A DNA stretch of 64,000 bases from Plazaster borealis (lineage: Eukaryota; Echinodermata; Asteroidea; Forcipulatida; Labidiasteridae). Within the stretch, counting starts at the first letter, position 1, and every line of letters begins with the position of its first letter. The position numbers and the translations under genes were made by a program. The stretch lies in NCBI GenBank assembly GCA_021014325.1, contig CM037460.1:15047486-15111485 (forward strand), written 5' to 3'. The notes beneath the pieces are model-generated. The model was given only the letters and a program-made list of their open reading frames with translations, did no database searches and had not been told where the DNA came from. Positions 9,388 to 20,532 of this stretch are shown here, piece by piece.

Positions 9388-12300
9388 ATGGTAAGATAGG
9401 TCTGATTTGGTTCATTAAGAAATCATAAAACTTACGTTACATTTATTTTGTTAACTAGATGCTCCCTGTATGATTTATAAGCTGTAGAAATATGCCTATA
9501 ATATGTGTTTGGATTAACTTGTTGTAATGGAGGTTTACACTGGTAAAGGTCTCAACGTTTCCTTTAATTGACATTTCATGTTTGTAGGCATAAAGTGGTT
9601 TTGAATTAATAACTAAAAAGGGACTGCTTTTCTTGATCAAGCTCATTTAATGGTCTTGTTTTTGAAGCAGTGAAAGTACTCTGATTAAGATGAAGAAAAC
9701 GATTTAACAAATTTTGTTTTAGCTCGGGTAGCCTATAGGCTATTTTATTTATTAAATATTTACATAACGTTTAGAATTAGGTCTAGCCTCGATTTTTTTT
9801 CAGCAGCATTTTTTTACTATTTAAGCAATTAACAGTAGAGCCTTAGGCATGTATTGTTGGCCTGATCTTGATGAAGTAACACGGCAGAACTGCACTCTTT
9901 TTTGGCTTTCTCAGCTCAGAATCAGATTGGCAAATGAGTGAACATGGTGAACCTTCTTTGTATCGTTGCAATATTGAATGTGATTGTTGGGCGAAACCGT
10001 AATCTTTAATAAAATGGAATTTTTATAATTAATTTGCACAAGCCAATTAAAAAATGTGCGCGCGCAATTTTTGAACTAAAGTATAACAGCATAGATTTCA
10101 CGACAAGATCGCACGGTGTTCAAAGTTTGTGCCCAAGCTTTCATGCGCGAATTTTAAAATCATGCGGCGTAATGGCACACAGCGCGAATTAAAAAAATTG
10201 CCATTTTCAAAGTTTGCGCCCAATATAACCATCAATCCTCCTGACAGTCAACTCGTAGACCAGAGGTGTTATAATATAGAGGGAGAGGGATGTGATTAAG
10301 AACCAAGATAATCGCAGCTACCTTCTTGATTTTGTTTGACATACATGTACATTTGGACGCCTGTGACATCATGGTGAATGTTGGAAGTAGAGAAGGGGTG
10401 GGGGATTGGTTATAAATCCAAGTTTAGGTTACTTGTCAACGACCTTCATTCATGTTTATTTCACCTTCTTTGAAGGGTGATACAAAAGAGCAATAGACAC
10501 GAGTCATGAAGGATGAGAAAAAGTGCAACAAATTTAACAAAATTTGATCAATTATTATTAGTCTTTTAATAATTCAATCACCACCAGATTTGCAGCTGTT
10601 TTCAATCAAATGCTTTAGAATTTAGTGTTTTTTTCTTCTTAAATGCTACCGTTGTTGCGGACAGACAACACATAACAGTTTGCTGTTTTCAGACAGAGTG
10701 CATCAGTATGTAAATATTTATGTGATCATGTTTTGTTTTATTACAGACGGTGGGCAAGAGCTCCAAGATGTTGCAGCACATTAACTTCCGGATGCGGATA
10801 TCCCTTCAAGATGGCCGCACTTTCATTGGTACGTTCCTTGCCTTTGATAAACACATGAATCTGGTGCTCGGTGATTGTGAGGAGTTCAGGAAAATCAAAC
10901 CGAAGAGTTCTAAGATGCCTGAGCGGGAGGAGAAGCGAGCATTGGGGTTAGTGCTTCTCAGAGGAGAAAATCTGGTTGCCATGACAGTGGAAGGTCCTCC
11001 AGTTACATCTGTAAGTTGTTTCACTTCATCCTTAACTCTCGTTAAGATCGGTTACTACTTTTATTTTTTCCAGAATTCAACAGCATTTTGGTCATCTCTG
11101 TGGCCACCACCATACCATTAGAAGTGGCAGAGGATAGTAAATTTTATACTAGCCACCAAGGGAACTATCCAAAATGGAGCTAAACTTTTTGATAATTTTG
11201 TATTTGTTTTGGGGGTTAAGATTCTTTTTAAAGCTCCACATAGATCCCTGATTCAAAATATTTATCCTTGGCATAAACCTTCTATTGTCATACTAATCAA
11301 TATTCCCAAAATATGTTTGTGTGATAAATGCACAGTACAATGATAGTTCCGTGTACAACTGTTTGGCAATTTGCTGGACAAACGAAGGTCATTTTTGTTA
11401 ATAGTTGAACACTTTTTGTTTTGTTTTGTAATATTCCAGGGACCCCGTGTTCCCTTATCGGGTGTTGGCAGTGGTCCAGGTATGGGCCGTGCAGCAGGCA
11501 GAGGAATACCGGCCCACGCAGCAGCAGCTGCAGCAGCACCAGCTGGACTTGCTGGACCAGTACGAGGCATTGGAGGACCATCCCAACAGATCATGGCACC
11601 TGGGGGAATTGGTATGGTTGCAGTTTTTTTTTTAAACTCTTTCAGTGCTCACGTCTTTTTGTGTTTTGACCCTAAAATGCCCAGGGATTTTTTAGGTTTT
11701 TAAAATTCTGAAAAAATCGCCATCCTGGTCTGATACTTCCACCTCTGAATCGGAAAAATAATCCCTTTCACTGTCTGAATCAGCAAAATAATCACAAACT
11801 TCTTCTGGAGTAAAGTGTGTACATTACCTGGGGGCTGCCATTGTTTCAAAGTCTAATTACAAACAAGCAGACGATCGATCGACCCATGGCTATATCGATC
11901 GTAGCTAAAAATAGAATACATTAGAAAAGCTCAGAAAACAATGCTCCCTTTTGCAAGAACCCAAAAAGGTCATACATGTACGAAATTGTATATGTTGGAG
12001 TGATAATGCTCTCTCGTGATAACATGTATATTATGGGTCGTACATGTACGATTGACGGCACTTTTTGAGTACATAAAAATAGGTCGTACATGTACGATAT
12101 TGGCACTTTCGGAATACATAAAATAGATAATACATGTACGACCTTGGCACTGAAAAAGTTAACAAGAAAAACAGATTTAACTTTGACCCATCAAACCTGA
12201 GGTGTCCCACATCACTCATTTTTGCCAAAACCACCCCCCAAAAATTGCCGTAGAGAATAATGTTGGGTTGTTTTTTCCTTGAATTCTTGATATAAAGAAC

Positions 12301-15300
12301 TTAACCTATGATTTGTAGAAATAATCCACAGCCATAAAAATACGAGGATATGTAAATTTTGATTTAATCTCTGAAGTTAATCATTCAGGGGAACTGGGTG
12401 ATTTCTCTAGATGGAATTGTCTCGTTCAGCTTTTTGAAGACTTTCCTTTGTTTATGATTTCTTTTTTAAGATTGAAATAACCCACACCCGTTTCAGGCCT
12501 CAAACTACTAGAAAGGGCAAGTAGTTTGAACTAAGACTTATTGTAACTTTGTTCTTTCTTTTTTATTTCAGGTGGTCCACCACAATTTAGCGGCCCTCCC
12601 GGCAGAGGGATGCCAGTGAGACCTCCAATGGGTAAGAGGCTTTATCAAAGACTAACTGTAACGATGCTTAATGGTGCAAGATGCAACACATTTATAAAAT
12701 GTCTTTAAACAACAACAAAAACAGTCTCTTCAGCTAGAGACCGAATAAACTTTTTCAAACAAAACAATAACGCATTTAACCCTCCAACTCTAGGTAACAA
12801 TTTTTCAGGGTGTCGCCCAACTATTTCATACCATTCAAATGTGCGGGTTGTGAATAGTGGCAATTGGCAAAACTCTGCGCAGAACTAACTGTATGGGAGT
12901 GTGTGTACTGAGTAGATGGATTCACCACATGATACCGCATTATGCCGGCTGGCATAGCTAATCTATCATTCAAAACCCAAGTGGATGATATTGAATGGTC
13001 AGACAGTAGTAATGGCTAACAATATTTGCCAGCCTGTGATACACTTACGTTTTAACCACACCGATTTTGAGACAGATTGTCAGTTATTATGATCCCAAAA
13101 CATAAGTTGTGCATTAAGTTATTTGTCAAAGCTGAGACTACCTTTATTCTGTGAAGTGAAGATTGTTAAAGCAGTTAGTTTTTTATTCAAATTGAAGTTT
13201 GCCACTAAAAAACCACTGCAGTTTCCTTAGCTCAGAATTGCTTTCTTGAAGGGGATAGCAAAGTTTCCCCTTTGTTAAAGAGCACCTCATTGTATACATG
13301 ATTAATGATTTGGAAAATGTTCACGTACAGGTAGAGGAATGCCACCAGGTATGATGCCACCCGGAATGAGACCAGGAATGCCTCCACTCATGGGAAGAGG
13401 CATGCCACCACCAGGAATGGGAATGCGACCGCCAATGGGAATGAGAGGTAAGGTACTAGGAATGGGAAGTTAAGGTATCATGAACAGGGTTCTGCCCAGG
13501 ATTTCTTTAGTGCCGGAAATGAGTTTATCCTGGTACGGTCAAGTCAATTTCCTTTCGATCGTGCACGGAGTGGTTACACACGTGCGCCCAGCAGCTGTGC
13601 CTTGAATGTAGGCCTCCATAGTGCGCGCACGCCTTTACCGCCATGGGAAAACAATTTACAGCATCTATAGCATGGTGCTTACTCTGCAATTCATTTTCCA
13701 TTGTATTAAACGCTATAGAATAGGGTACGCAACATGATGAAACTGGTATCATGTTGTTCCAAGCGTAAAGCTATAATCAGCATGACTGGAAACCATTGTG
13801 AAATCAATGCGAGTTTCGTTGGATATAATGTACATCGTACAGGCGGGAGGGATGCTTGATCCTGGATCATTAAAATAGACTCGAACCAAAGAAGTAGGCT
13901 ACTCGAAACTTTGGATGAAGCTTTTTACTGGTAAATAAAAAAAATTACACAATGTTCAAAATATTTTGTAGGATATGGGCAAAAAAAGAAAGGAAAATAT
14001 GTGGTGGTCGGAAAACGAAATAATTCTGCTCGTGGTGGTCGGCAATCATGAGTGCTGGTCGGGTTTTCCGGCACCGGCCACCGTGGGCAGAACCCTGCAT
14101 GAATGGGAAGTAAGGGTACTTGGAATGGAAAATAAAGGGACTGCAGCGTTCTCCCTTAACCCTAACCCCCATCAGGGTCCCTCCACATACCCTGCCAAAT
14201 ACAACGGAATGCAACACAGTTGAAATGAGAACCGTGCCAAATGCAACAAAATGCAACAAGGGATTTTGTTGCATTTTGCAGGCATGTTGTTTGTGTTAGG
14301 ACTGAGCAAGGGGGTTTGCCCTGCTAAATGCAACAGTATGCACATAAGTGTAGTAGTGACTACAACAAAATGCAACACCAATATGAAGTCACTTGACTGC
14401 TAAATGCAACAAATTCAGTCATAAGAATGACATCTGAGTTGACTGCCAAATGCAACAGATTACAACAACTTTTACCATTTGGTGCATATTGTTGCATTTA
14501 GCATGGTTAGGGTTAACAGTGGTCCGCTGGCCAATTGCTAGTTAAAACACCCGAGGACCAATAAAAAAAAATTCTAAGTGGTCCGTACACGTTTGGTAAT
14601 CACTCAAAACAAATAGTATAAGCATAAAAACTTACTTGGTAACAAGCAACGGAGAGCTGTAGATAGTATAAAACATTGTAGGAAATGACTCCCTCTGAAG
14701 TAACGTAGTTTTTGAGAAAGAGGTAATTTCTCACTAAAATAATAAAAACTTCTTGCAAGAAGTTTTTATTCCTATCTGAAAGCACACAAATTTGTACAAC
14801 AAAGGTGTTTTTTCTGTTATCATTTTCTTGCAACTTCAATGACCAATTGAGCCCAAATTTCCACAGGCTTTGTTATTTTATGCGTATGTTGGGATACACC
14901 AAGTGAGAACACTGGTCTTTGACAATTACCAAACGTGTTCAGTGCCTATAAAAGTAAATAAAACAGAATTGTGAGTGAGCTTTTACGAAGTTTACAATTT
15001 AGGGTTAGGAAGTTTGGTTAAGGACAGTTTAATGTAAGTAGTATAATAAGCCAAGAAGTGGGAGATTAAAGTAAGGTTCCAGATCTTTACAAAAGACCAA
15101 GCTTTCCAAATTATCTGAATTAAAATTTGGGAATTTATGTTTGAGGCGAGATGTTTTGGTGCTAGGAGAAGATCAGTTGTATGTGAAAAGGCTGCTTGTG
15201 AACTTTACACTAGGAGTATTTTGTAACACTCTTGATCAGTGATAAAAACTTATGAATGTTATTATTATAAATATTTAATATTTCTGCTTATTTCCTGATT

Positions 15301-15344
15301 CAGGACCTCCACCACCTGGCATGAGACCGCCCCCCAGAAATTAG
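9388..15344 (+). CDS. SNRPB: SNRPB, small nuclear ribonucleoprotein Sm-B, complete
   Basis: Sm-B is one of the seven Sm proteins that form the ring on U1, U2, U4 and U5 snRNAs. Coding exons are 9388-9390 (the ATG alone), 10747-11010, 11440-11611, 12572-12631, 13331-13447 and 15304-15344; all phases join and give 218 aa ending in TAG. Residues 1-89 carry the Sm fold: [20 protein letters not shown], Sm1 with [16 protein letters not shown] (37-52), Sm2 with [20 protein letters not shown] (67-86). Residues 90-218 form the low-complexity tail with [10 protein letters not shown], an alanine run, [15 protein letters not shown] and many PPGM/GMRP units, as in vertebrate SmB/B'. Those proline-methionine units are the family's docking motifs. 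The linker is short (VTSGPRVPL, where human has a KDTGIARVPL stretch). A first coding exon holding only ATG is unusual but supported by ATG|GTAAGA and CAG|ACGGTG. It is slightly shorter than human SmB (about 231 aa). Confidence 0.97.
9391..10746 (+). other. SNRPB intron 1
   Basis: Non-coding, between GTAAGA and TTACAG. AT-rich with scattered GCGCGC-containing words at 10060-10210. I see no repeat family shared with the rest of the window and no convincing snoRNA box pair. Confidence 0.6.
11968..12150. repeat. Decayed 45-bp repeat centred on a TCGTACATGTACGA palindrome
   Basis: Four units, each with TACATGTACGA followed by GGCAC and AGTACATAAAA- or GAATACATAAAA-like words, at about 11973, 12038, 12083 and 12131. 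They lie in SNRPB intron 3 (11612-12571). Confidence 0.65.
12925..13012 (-). repeat. Dispersed repeat, family I, copy 1
   Basis: Its reverse complement (GTCTGACCATTCAATATCAT ... GCTATGCCAGCC ... ATCATGTGGTGAA) matches 39418-39505. The boundaries are unclear. Confidence 0.5.
13485..14097. mobile_element. Non-autonomous DNA transposon with CAGGGTTCTGCCC ends
   Basis: It begins CAGGGTTCTGCCCAGG and ends CCGTGGGCAGAACCCTG, about 14-bp inverted ends, flanked by CATGAA on both sides (possible target duplication). Subterminal TGCCGGAAA/TTTTCCGGCA are also inverse. 613 bp, starting 37 bp after the SNRPB exon 5 donor. CAGGG ends are reminiscent of hAT elements, but a clean 8-bp duplication is not seen. 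Confidence 0.65.
14156..14516. mobile_element. piggyBac-like MITE with internal AAATGCAAC motif array
   Basis: Bounded by TTAACCCTAACC and GGTTAGGGTTAA, i.e. TTAA target duplications with CCC...GGG ends as in piggyBac-type elements. The inside has about eight irregularly spaced GC(C/T)AAATGCAACA-like motifs, two of them inverted (14263-14280 and 14489-14502). It lies in SNRPB intron 5. Confidence 0.65.
14586..14948 (-). mobile_element. MITE family A, copy 2
   Basis: Full-length copy in minus orientation, with ends ACACGTTTGGTAAT and ATTACCAAACGTGT. The centre carries the hairpin AAACTTCTTGCAAGAAGTTT. In SNRPB intron 5. Confidence 0.85.
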
Positions 15345-15405
15345 CAACCTCTCTCAAACTCTTGCGTCCAAGCATCTCCCTGTCAAATGGACTATGAACA
15401 AGTAC

Positions 15406-15761
15406 CAGCTCTCATAACCCACAGTTTAAAATCACCATTCAATTTGTGATGTGGGAGTTTTTTGTGAGCATTAACACCTGTGCGGGACTTTATCACAACA
15501 GTGCGCACCACACAACTTGTGGTAAATAGAAACTGGACAAGTGGAAGTCAAGCGCCTGTCCATGAATCAAAGAGATCTCCAGACAGCTCTCATAACCCAC
15601 AGTTTAAAATCACCATTCAATTTGTGATGTGGGAGTTTTTTGTGAGCATTAACACCTGTGCGGGACTTTATCACAACAGTGCGCACCACACAACTTGTGG
15701 TAAATAGAAACTGGACAAGTGGAAGTCAAGCGCCTGTCCATGAATCAAAGAGATCTCCAGA
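15406..15761 (+). repeat. Exact 178-bp tandem duplication in the SNRPB 3' region
   Basis: Bases 15406-15583 repeat at 15584-15761. By eye I see no difference between copies, including GATGTGGGAGTTTTTTGTGA and ACAAGTGGAAGTCAAGCGCC. It begins 61 bp after the SNRPB stop codon, so it is probably in the 3' UTR. Confidence 0.9.
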
Positions 15762-18319
15762 CTTGGAACCAATGTGGATGCCAGTCGGTGTATGCTTGGA
15801 ACTCTTTATGTTAACTTCCAAGTCTTGTTTGAGATGTTAATCTGACAGCTGAATGGACAAGTACCAATTTTTTATAAAAGGAAAACAGAAGTAAAATATT
15901 GGTTTGTATATATTTTTTAATGTAGTTTAGCAAGGTGCACAATTGTTAAGAGCAACATCAATTTCCATTTGTTCTTTAAGCCATACCTTCCTGATGGGAA
16001 GGACTTTGACAGCTGTCAAAAGTTTGTTGAAGGTATTGGGAATTGTTTGCACTGAGAAGAGATTGTACACTTTGATGGGAGCATGTCTTAAACAATGACA
16101 TGTAGAGCAAAAAAGGGGAATTTGACCATTGATGTAACTGGATTGCCAGGTCTGGCTGTGGCTTTAACCTTGCTTCTTGACCTGTAGCCACAGCCTTTGT
16201 GTAAGAAGCTAAATTCAAAAGCAGTTTTACTTTTGTTTGTCACTACACGCCTAACCCCTTTGCCTGTCATCTTTGAACCTTTTGAATGGTATTCCTAGCC
16301 ACTAGTCTGGTGTTCTCAGTTTGTGTTTGGGTATATAATGTTTAGGACCCATTAAAAGAGAGCCAGCTGTGTATTTAAATATTGCAACCTAAATACATTG
16401 AGCAGTGCCATATGCTTAAAATACTTCAGTTTAGATAACTCTGCAAATTCAGGTAAAACCAGTGGGCATATTTTTGAACCATTTTGGGTTTGAGTTGAAG
16501 GAAAGTGGAGGTTCAAAAAGGCCACTGAATTTATTTTGTGTTTTTTCCAGAGGTAAGTTCATTCCGAAGGAAGTTTTTGGATGGTGTATTAACTGCTTCA
16601 AACATCTTTTACATGTTCAAATTTAATTTTCAATCATGTTGTACATGTAGATATTTAAGAACCAGAATTTCAGTTTGTATCTTGTTTAATATTTTTTAAT
16701 TTGTATACTTTTATCTATGCATTGTATCAGTACTTGACAAGTTCAACTCTACATGGAAGTGTGGCTCTGTTGAATCAAATTACTTCAGCTATGGCCATTG
16801 GCTGCAATGATAGGATGAAGAATATGACTTTTTGACATTGCAGATAATAGCCACTGCTGAAGCCATCAATTCAGACACAGTCTGAGATTGATTTAAAAAA
16901 ATAGTTCCTTCCTTTGCACACTATAGACTGCCAAGTCTTGCTTGCATTTGAATATTTGGGTGAGTTATGATTTTACACCCTTCACACTAAAGCAATTTTT
17001 GTGGGAACCCAAGGTCCCCCAAAAGGTCTATTCACGCAAGGTGTTATCCGATCTGATGAACTCTTACCGACCGACCTTCATCCTACAGATTCCTAGCAAT
17101 GCCTGTACATGTACATACATGTACATGTATGTTTATGATAAATTGTAGTCAGTAATAGACTGAGTATCTAATTTCAAAACAGGGTGTCCAGAATGCAGTT
17201 TAGAATTATGGCTCCAATATAAGTGGTGTTTGAAGCTTTGCATGGTGTTGAAAGTAAGAAGTAACTATAAATAGTAGTAAACTTGCGGGTACAACCATGT
17301 GTAAAAAATCTCTTTTGGGAGGAGTGTTGGCTCTGAAAAGAACCGGTTGGGTCTCGACGTTTCGAACAGAATACTCTGCTCGTCTCCAATATACTTGTAC
17401 ATGTACTCACTTTTTACATTTTTGTCATATTTTGACGGTTATACATTTTGCCAGTTATCTACAGGACAGGTTGCTTTAGCCTTCTAAGTTTGTTCCATCT
17501 AATTTCATTTCCATGTCAGATGCATTTAGTGTGAATTAATAATAATTCTGATACAGTAAATACCTCAAGAAATTGTTTCATTCTTTGTTATTTATCCACG
17601 TGTACCCCCACCCCTCGTCCATAAAAGCTTTTCAAGCAAGTTCATGCGATCATAGAGCATCATGCAGCAATTCGCAGTGTTTTTGAGGGCGTTGTTTAAC
17701 CCAAATTTACGTGATGCGAAACATGTTTAATGTTTAATAAGTGACACTGAAGTCTTTTGAATTTTTGAGGAGGCATTATAACTGTTCGTTTTTAAGTTGG
17801 TCCTATTTGGCTTGGCAAGTGGAGGGATGCTTTATGAAAAATGGCAGCAAGCCGGTTTTGGGAAAAAATACTTATTTTTCAAAGGTAGTTACTTTGTGGG
17901 GGTGTGGCAGGAGATTCTGTGGTCCCCTCACCCCCTATACGGCGAACTAGCTGTGTACAAACGTCTTCTTATAGCGCCCTCTTTTGAATCCTCCTCCAGT
18001 CAGCCCATGTTCATTTCCTATAATATGGGGGACAGATTTCCCTATGTCACCCGCAATTAGTTAAAATTCTCAACGGCAGACCTGCCAAAAAATGAAAATA
18101 ATTTGACGGATTAAGATTCAAACTACAATTTCAAGTTTTTTTTTCCCCACAAAAACAGAGAGACTCCTGCATAAGGATGTTTTACTGTGAAGTCAAAAGT
18201 TTTTACAAAAGGTCGGTGGAAGTTTATAGTGTGATAATCTCGTCACCTACAAATAGAAATAGCGCCACCATTCGGTATCCCTATACCATCGGAAGGAGCT
18301 TTGCATCCGGGTTCCTAGT
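15762..18319 (+). other. SNRPB 3' UTR and intergenic DNA
   Basis: No convincing exon. No AATAAA is obvious soon after the stop; ATTAAA at 16351 is a possible poly(A) signal. A TACATGTA-rich stretch is at 17100-17130. An open frame at 17797-18060 has no recognised family. Confidence 0.5.
17341..17395 (-). repeat. Penelope-like terminus with hammerhead-like hairpin, copy 2
   Basis: Minus strand: GGAGACGAGCAGAGTATTCT, then GTTCGAAACGTCGAGACCCA and ACCGGTT. It aligns with the copies at 6841 and 40231; the CTGA box is lost here. Confidence 0.5.
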
Positions 18320-18446
18320 AGCCTTTAGTCAAGGCGCACCGCGGCACCCCAGCCCGGATATCACGCACGACAAAAGACTAGCGCGAGTCTTTTTTCGTGC
18401 GTGATATCTGGGCTTGGGTGTCGCGGTGCGCCTTGACTAAAGGCTA
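18320..18446. mobile_element. Long near-perfect hairpin, 60-bp arms
   Basis: The arm beginning AGCCTTTAGTCAAGGCGCAC and ending GACAAAAGACT is followed within a few bases by its inverse ending GCGCCTTGACTAAAGGCT. GC-rich against the AT-rich flanks; probably a foldback MITE. Confidence 0.8.
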
Positions 18447-18693
18447 GGTTCCAGCTGCGGTGCACAAGTAATTGATTTATTAAAATAATTGTCGTGAAAA
18501 AGTAAGGTTACAAAAACGGGACATTTGTTTTTTTAAGTAATTGTTTATGTGTTTGTGAAAATTTCCTTTAATTCATGATATTTTTTCATAAGAAGACCAC
18601 TAAATTAACGAACAAATCATGAAATATGGTCCTGAAAAAAACCCCCGTTTATCTATTCATGGTTCATCATCATGCAAAGTATAAAAAATCGTT

Positions 18694-19055
18694 AGCACTG
18701 AACACGTTTGGTAATATTGTCAAAGACCAGTGTTCTCACTTGGACTTGGTGTATCCCAACATATGCACTAAAATAACAAGCCCGTGAAAATTTGGGTTGC
18801 AAAATGATGAAAGAAAAAACATCCTTGTTGTAAAAATGTGTGTGCTTTTAGACAGGAATAAAAGGCTTCAGGCCTGAAGTCTTTTATTATTTTAGTGAGA
18901 ATTTAAATTACCTCTTTCTCAAAAACTACGTTACTTCAGAGGGACTCGTTTCTCACAATGTTTTATACTATCAGCAGCGCTCTGGTGCTCGTTATCAAGT
19001 AAGTTTTTAAGTAATTATTACCATGGAGGTAGAAGTAGACGTGTACAGTGCATTT
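18694..19055 (+). mobile_element. MITE family A, copy 3
   Basis: Starts GCACTGAACACGTTTGGTAA with the family internal words; the central hairpin is AAAGGCTTCAGGCCTGAAGT. The 3' end is degraded (GTGTACAGTGCATTT). Intergenic, between SNRPB and the transporter. Confidence 0.8.
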
Positions 19056-19989
19056 AAGAACATTATTACTAAGCGTATAAGGACATTTTTGGCACATAAG
19101 TAAGACCATACAAACAAAGCACGCACCCCGTGTGCAGACCCTCCTCTGTCTGCTTTATATTAAGTTATACCCAACTTCCTCAATGTCGCCTGGGTTGACC
19201 CATACCTCCGCAGCGTAATTGAATAGCCTCACCTGCACTTGCTCGTGCGTAAAATGGCAATCGAATATTACCGGCCAGACAGTGGTTAGAATTCATAGAC
19301 TTATTTGAGCACAACACTGGGACATGAGGAGGACAATTTGAATGCTATACAGTGTACACAAATATCGCAGTTTTATGATTATGTATGTACTTTCATCATC
19401 AGCCTCTGTCGGATCTTTTAAAAAGGGCCAACAAATAAAATATAGTAATAATAAATAAATAAAAACATGAATAACTAAATGATCATCCATATATGTGCCC
19501 CCTCCCCTCTTTCCGGAATTAGCGTTTCGATTCTTATTTTTGAGTCTTTAATTTGCGTGTTTCCTTTAAAACATTATATTAAAATGAACCAAAGACTACC
19601 CATACGAAGGATACAACCATGGAGGAAGGAATGGAGGTAGAATACCTCGATGATAAAACCATTTGGAGGAAAAGACCTTTACATGATATTTTGTTAAATT
19701 AGTTCAGTTTATTGATTTTGTAAAACTTTGTGGATGCATTCGTTTCAACAAAGGGAAAATGAAGTATAAACAATATTATTATTTTTCGCGTTAAATGGGC
19801 TGGAATTATGTTTCATTACAGTTGGAGAACACCCCCATGCAAAATGGACGTTTCTATGTGTACACGCGGGCAACGGGACCACGTGGTGGAGATTGCGCCA
19901 GCCAAACACAGGGATCTGGCATTCAGCCAAGGTTGTTTACATTTTCATTCATAAAATCGTATTCATACCGCGCTTGTAGCTAGCTAGCG
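19056..19989. other. Intergenic DNA upstream of the SLC7-like gene
   Basis: AT-rich with an AATAAATAAATAAAA run near 19448. No exon or shared repeat family recognised. Confidence 0.5.
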
Positions 19990-20532
19990 ACGGCATAGCT
20001 CGTAAACTGGTTTCATCCAGTTCGTGTCGTCCACGTTGCTGTTTAATTTGCATATGGCCGGCCGGCGAACGAAACAGACAGATTTACCCGCGCTGCGTAC
20101 GTACGATGTGGTATGTGTGTTTACGATATATAGTATTGTATGTCGTCAATCGAAAGTAGTATCATCAAAACTGTACTGTTGACTGTATGGTATGGATGGG
20201 TGGATGTGTAGTGCAAGCAGTGACATTACGTGTGTTCAGTTACACTCACACCCTTTAAACTACGACTGAGAATTCTTTGAATCTCTGTCTGTCTGGCTCG
20301 TAACAATACAATACAATCGCCATAACTCTACTTTAACAGTGAAATAGTGGACATCGTTGAGACACACCGGCCATCTCGAGCTTGCCGTTGTTGTATGGTT
20401 ACTTGTGTGTGTGTGTGTCCATGGTGTGTCCGAATACCACCGAAGAACAAGCCTAGAATCTGTATCGCCACCACACTCTCACTTTTCCTCTTTCTGATTT
20501 TTGTCAAAAACTCAAAGTAAGAAGTTAGGAAA
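19990..20532 (+). promoter_or_regulatory. Probable promoter and 5' UTR of the SLC7-like gene
   Basis: The 540 bp before the transporter ATG are GC-richer than their surroundings. They contain an octamer-like ATTTGCAT near 20047, the palindromic stretch GGCCGGCCGG near 20056, CGTACGTACG near 20097 and a short (GT)n run at 20405-20418. No clear TATA box or antioxidant-response element is obvious. The 5' UTR may also be spliced; this is not visible. Confidence 0.4.

Noticed and set aside
9840..9920. C/D snoRNA in SNRPB intron 1
   Set aside because: TTGATGA looks like a C box but no CTGA D box or terminal stem is found at the right distance.
11262..11594. Minus-strand alanine/proline-rich open frames
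   Set aside because: Antisense of SNRPB exon 3; low complexity comes from the Gly/Ala/Pro-coding strand.
14156..14170. Interstitial telomere repeat (TTAACCCTAACCCCC)
   Set aside because: Only about two units, and the inverse at 14505-14516 shows it is the end of a TTAA-flanked MITE.
17797..18060. Plus-strand 87-aa open frame
   Set aside because: Intergenic, no recognised family, not clearly different from chance frames; worth a protein search but not a call.
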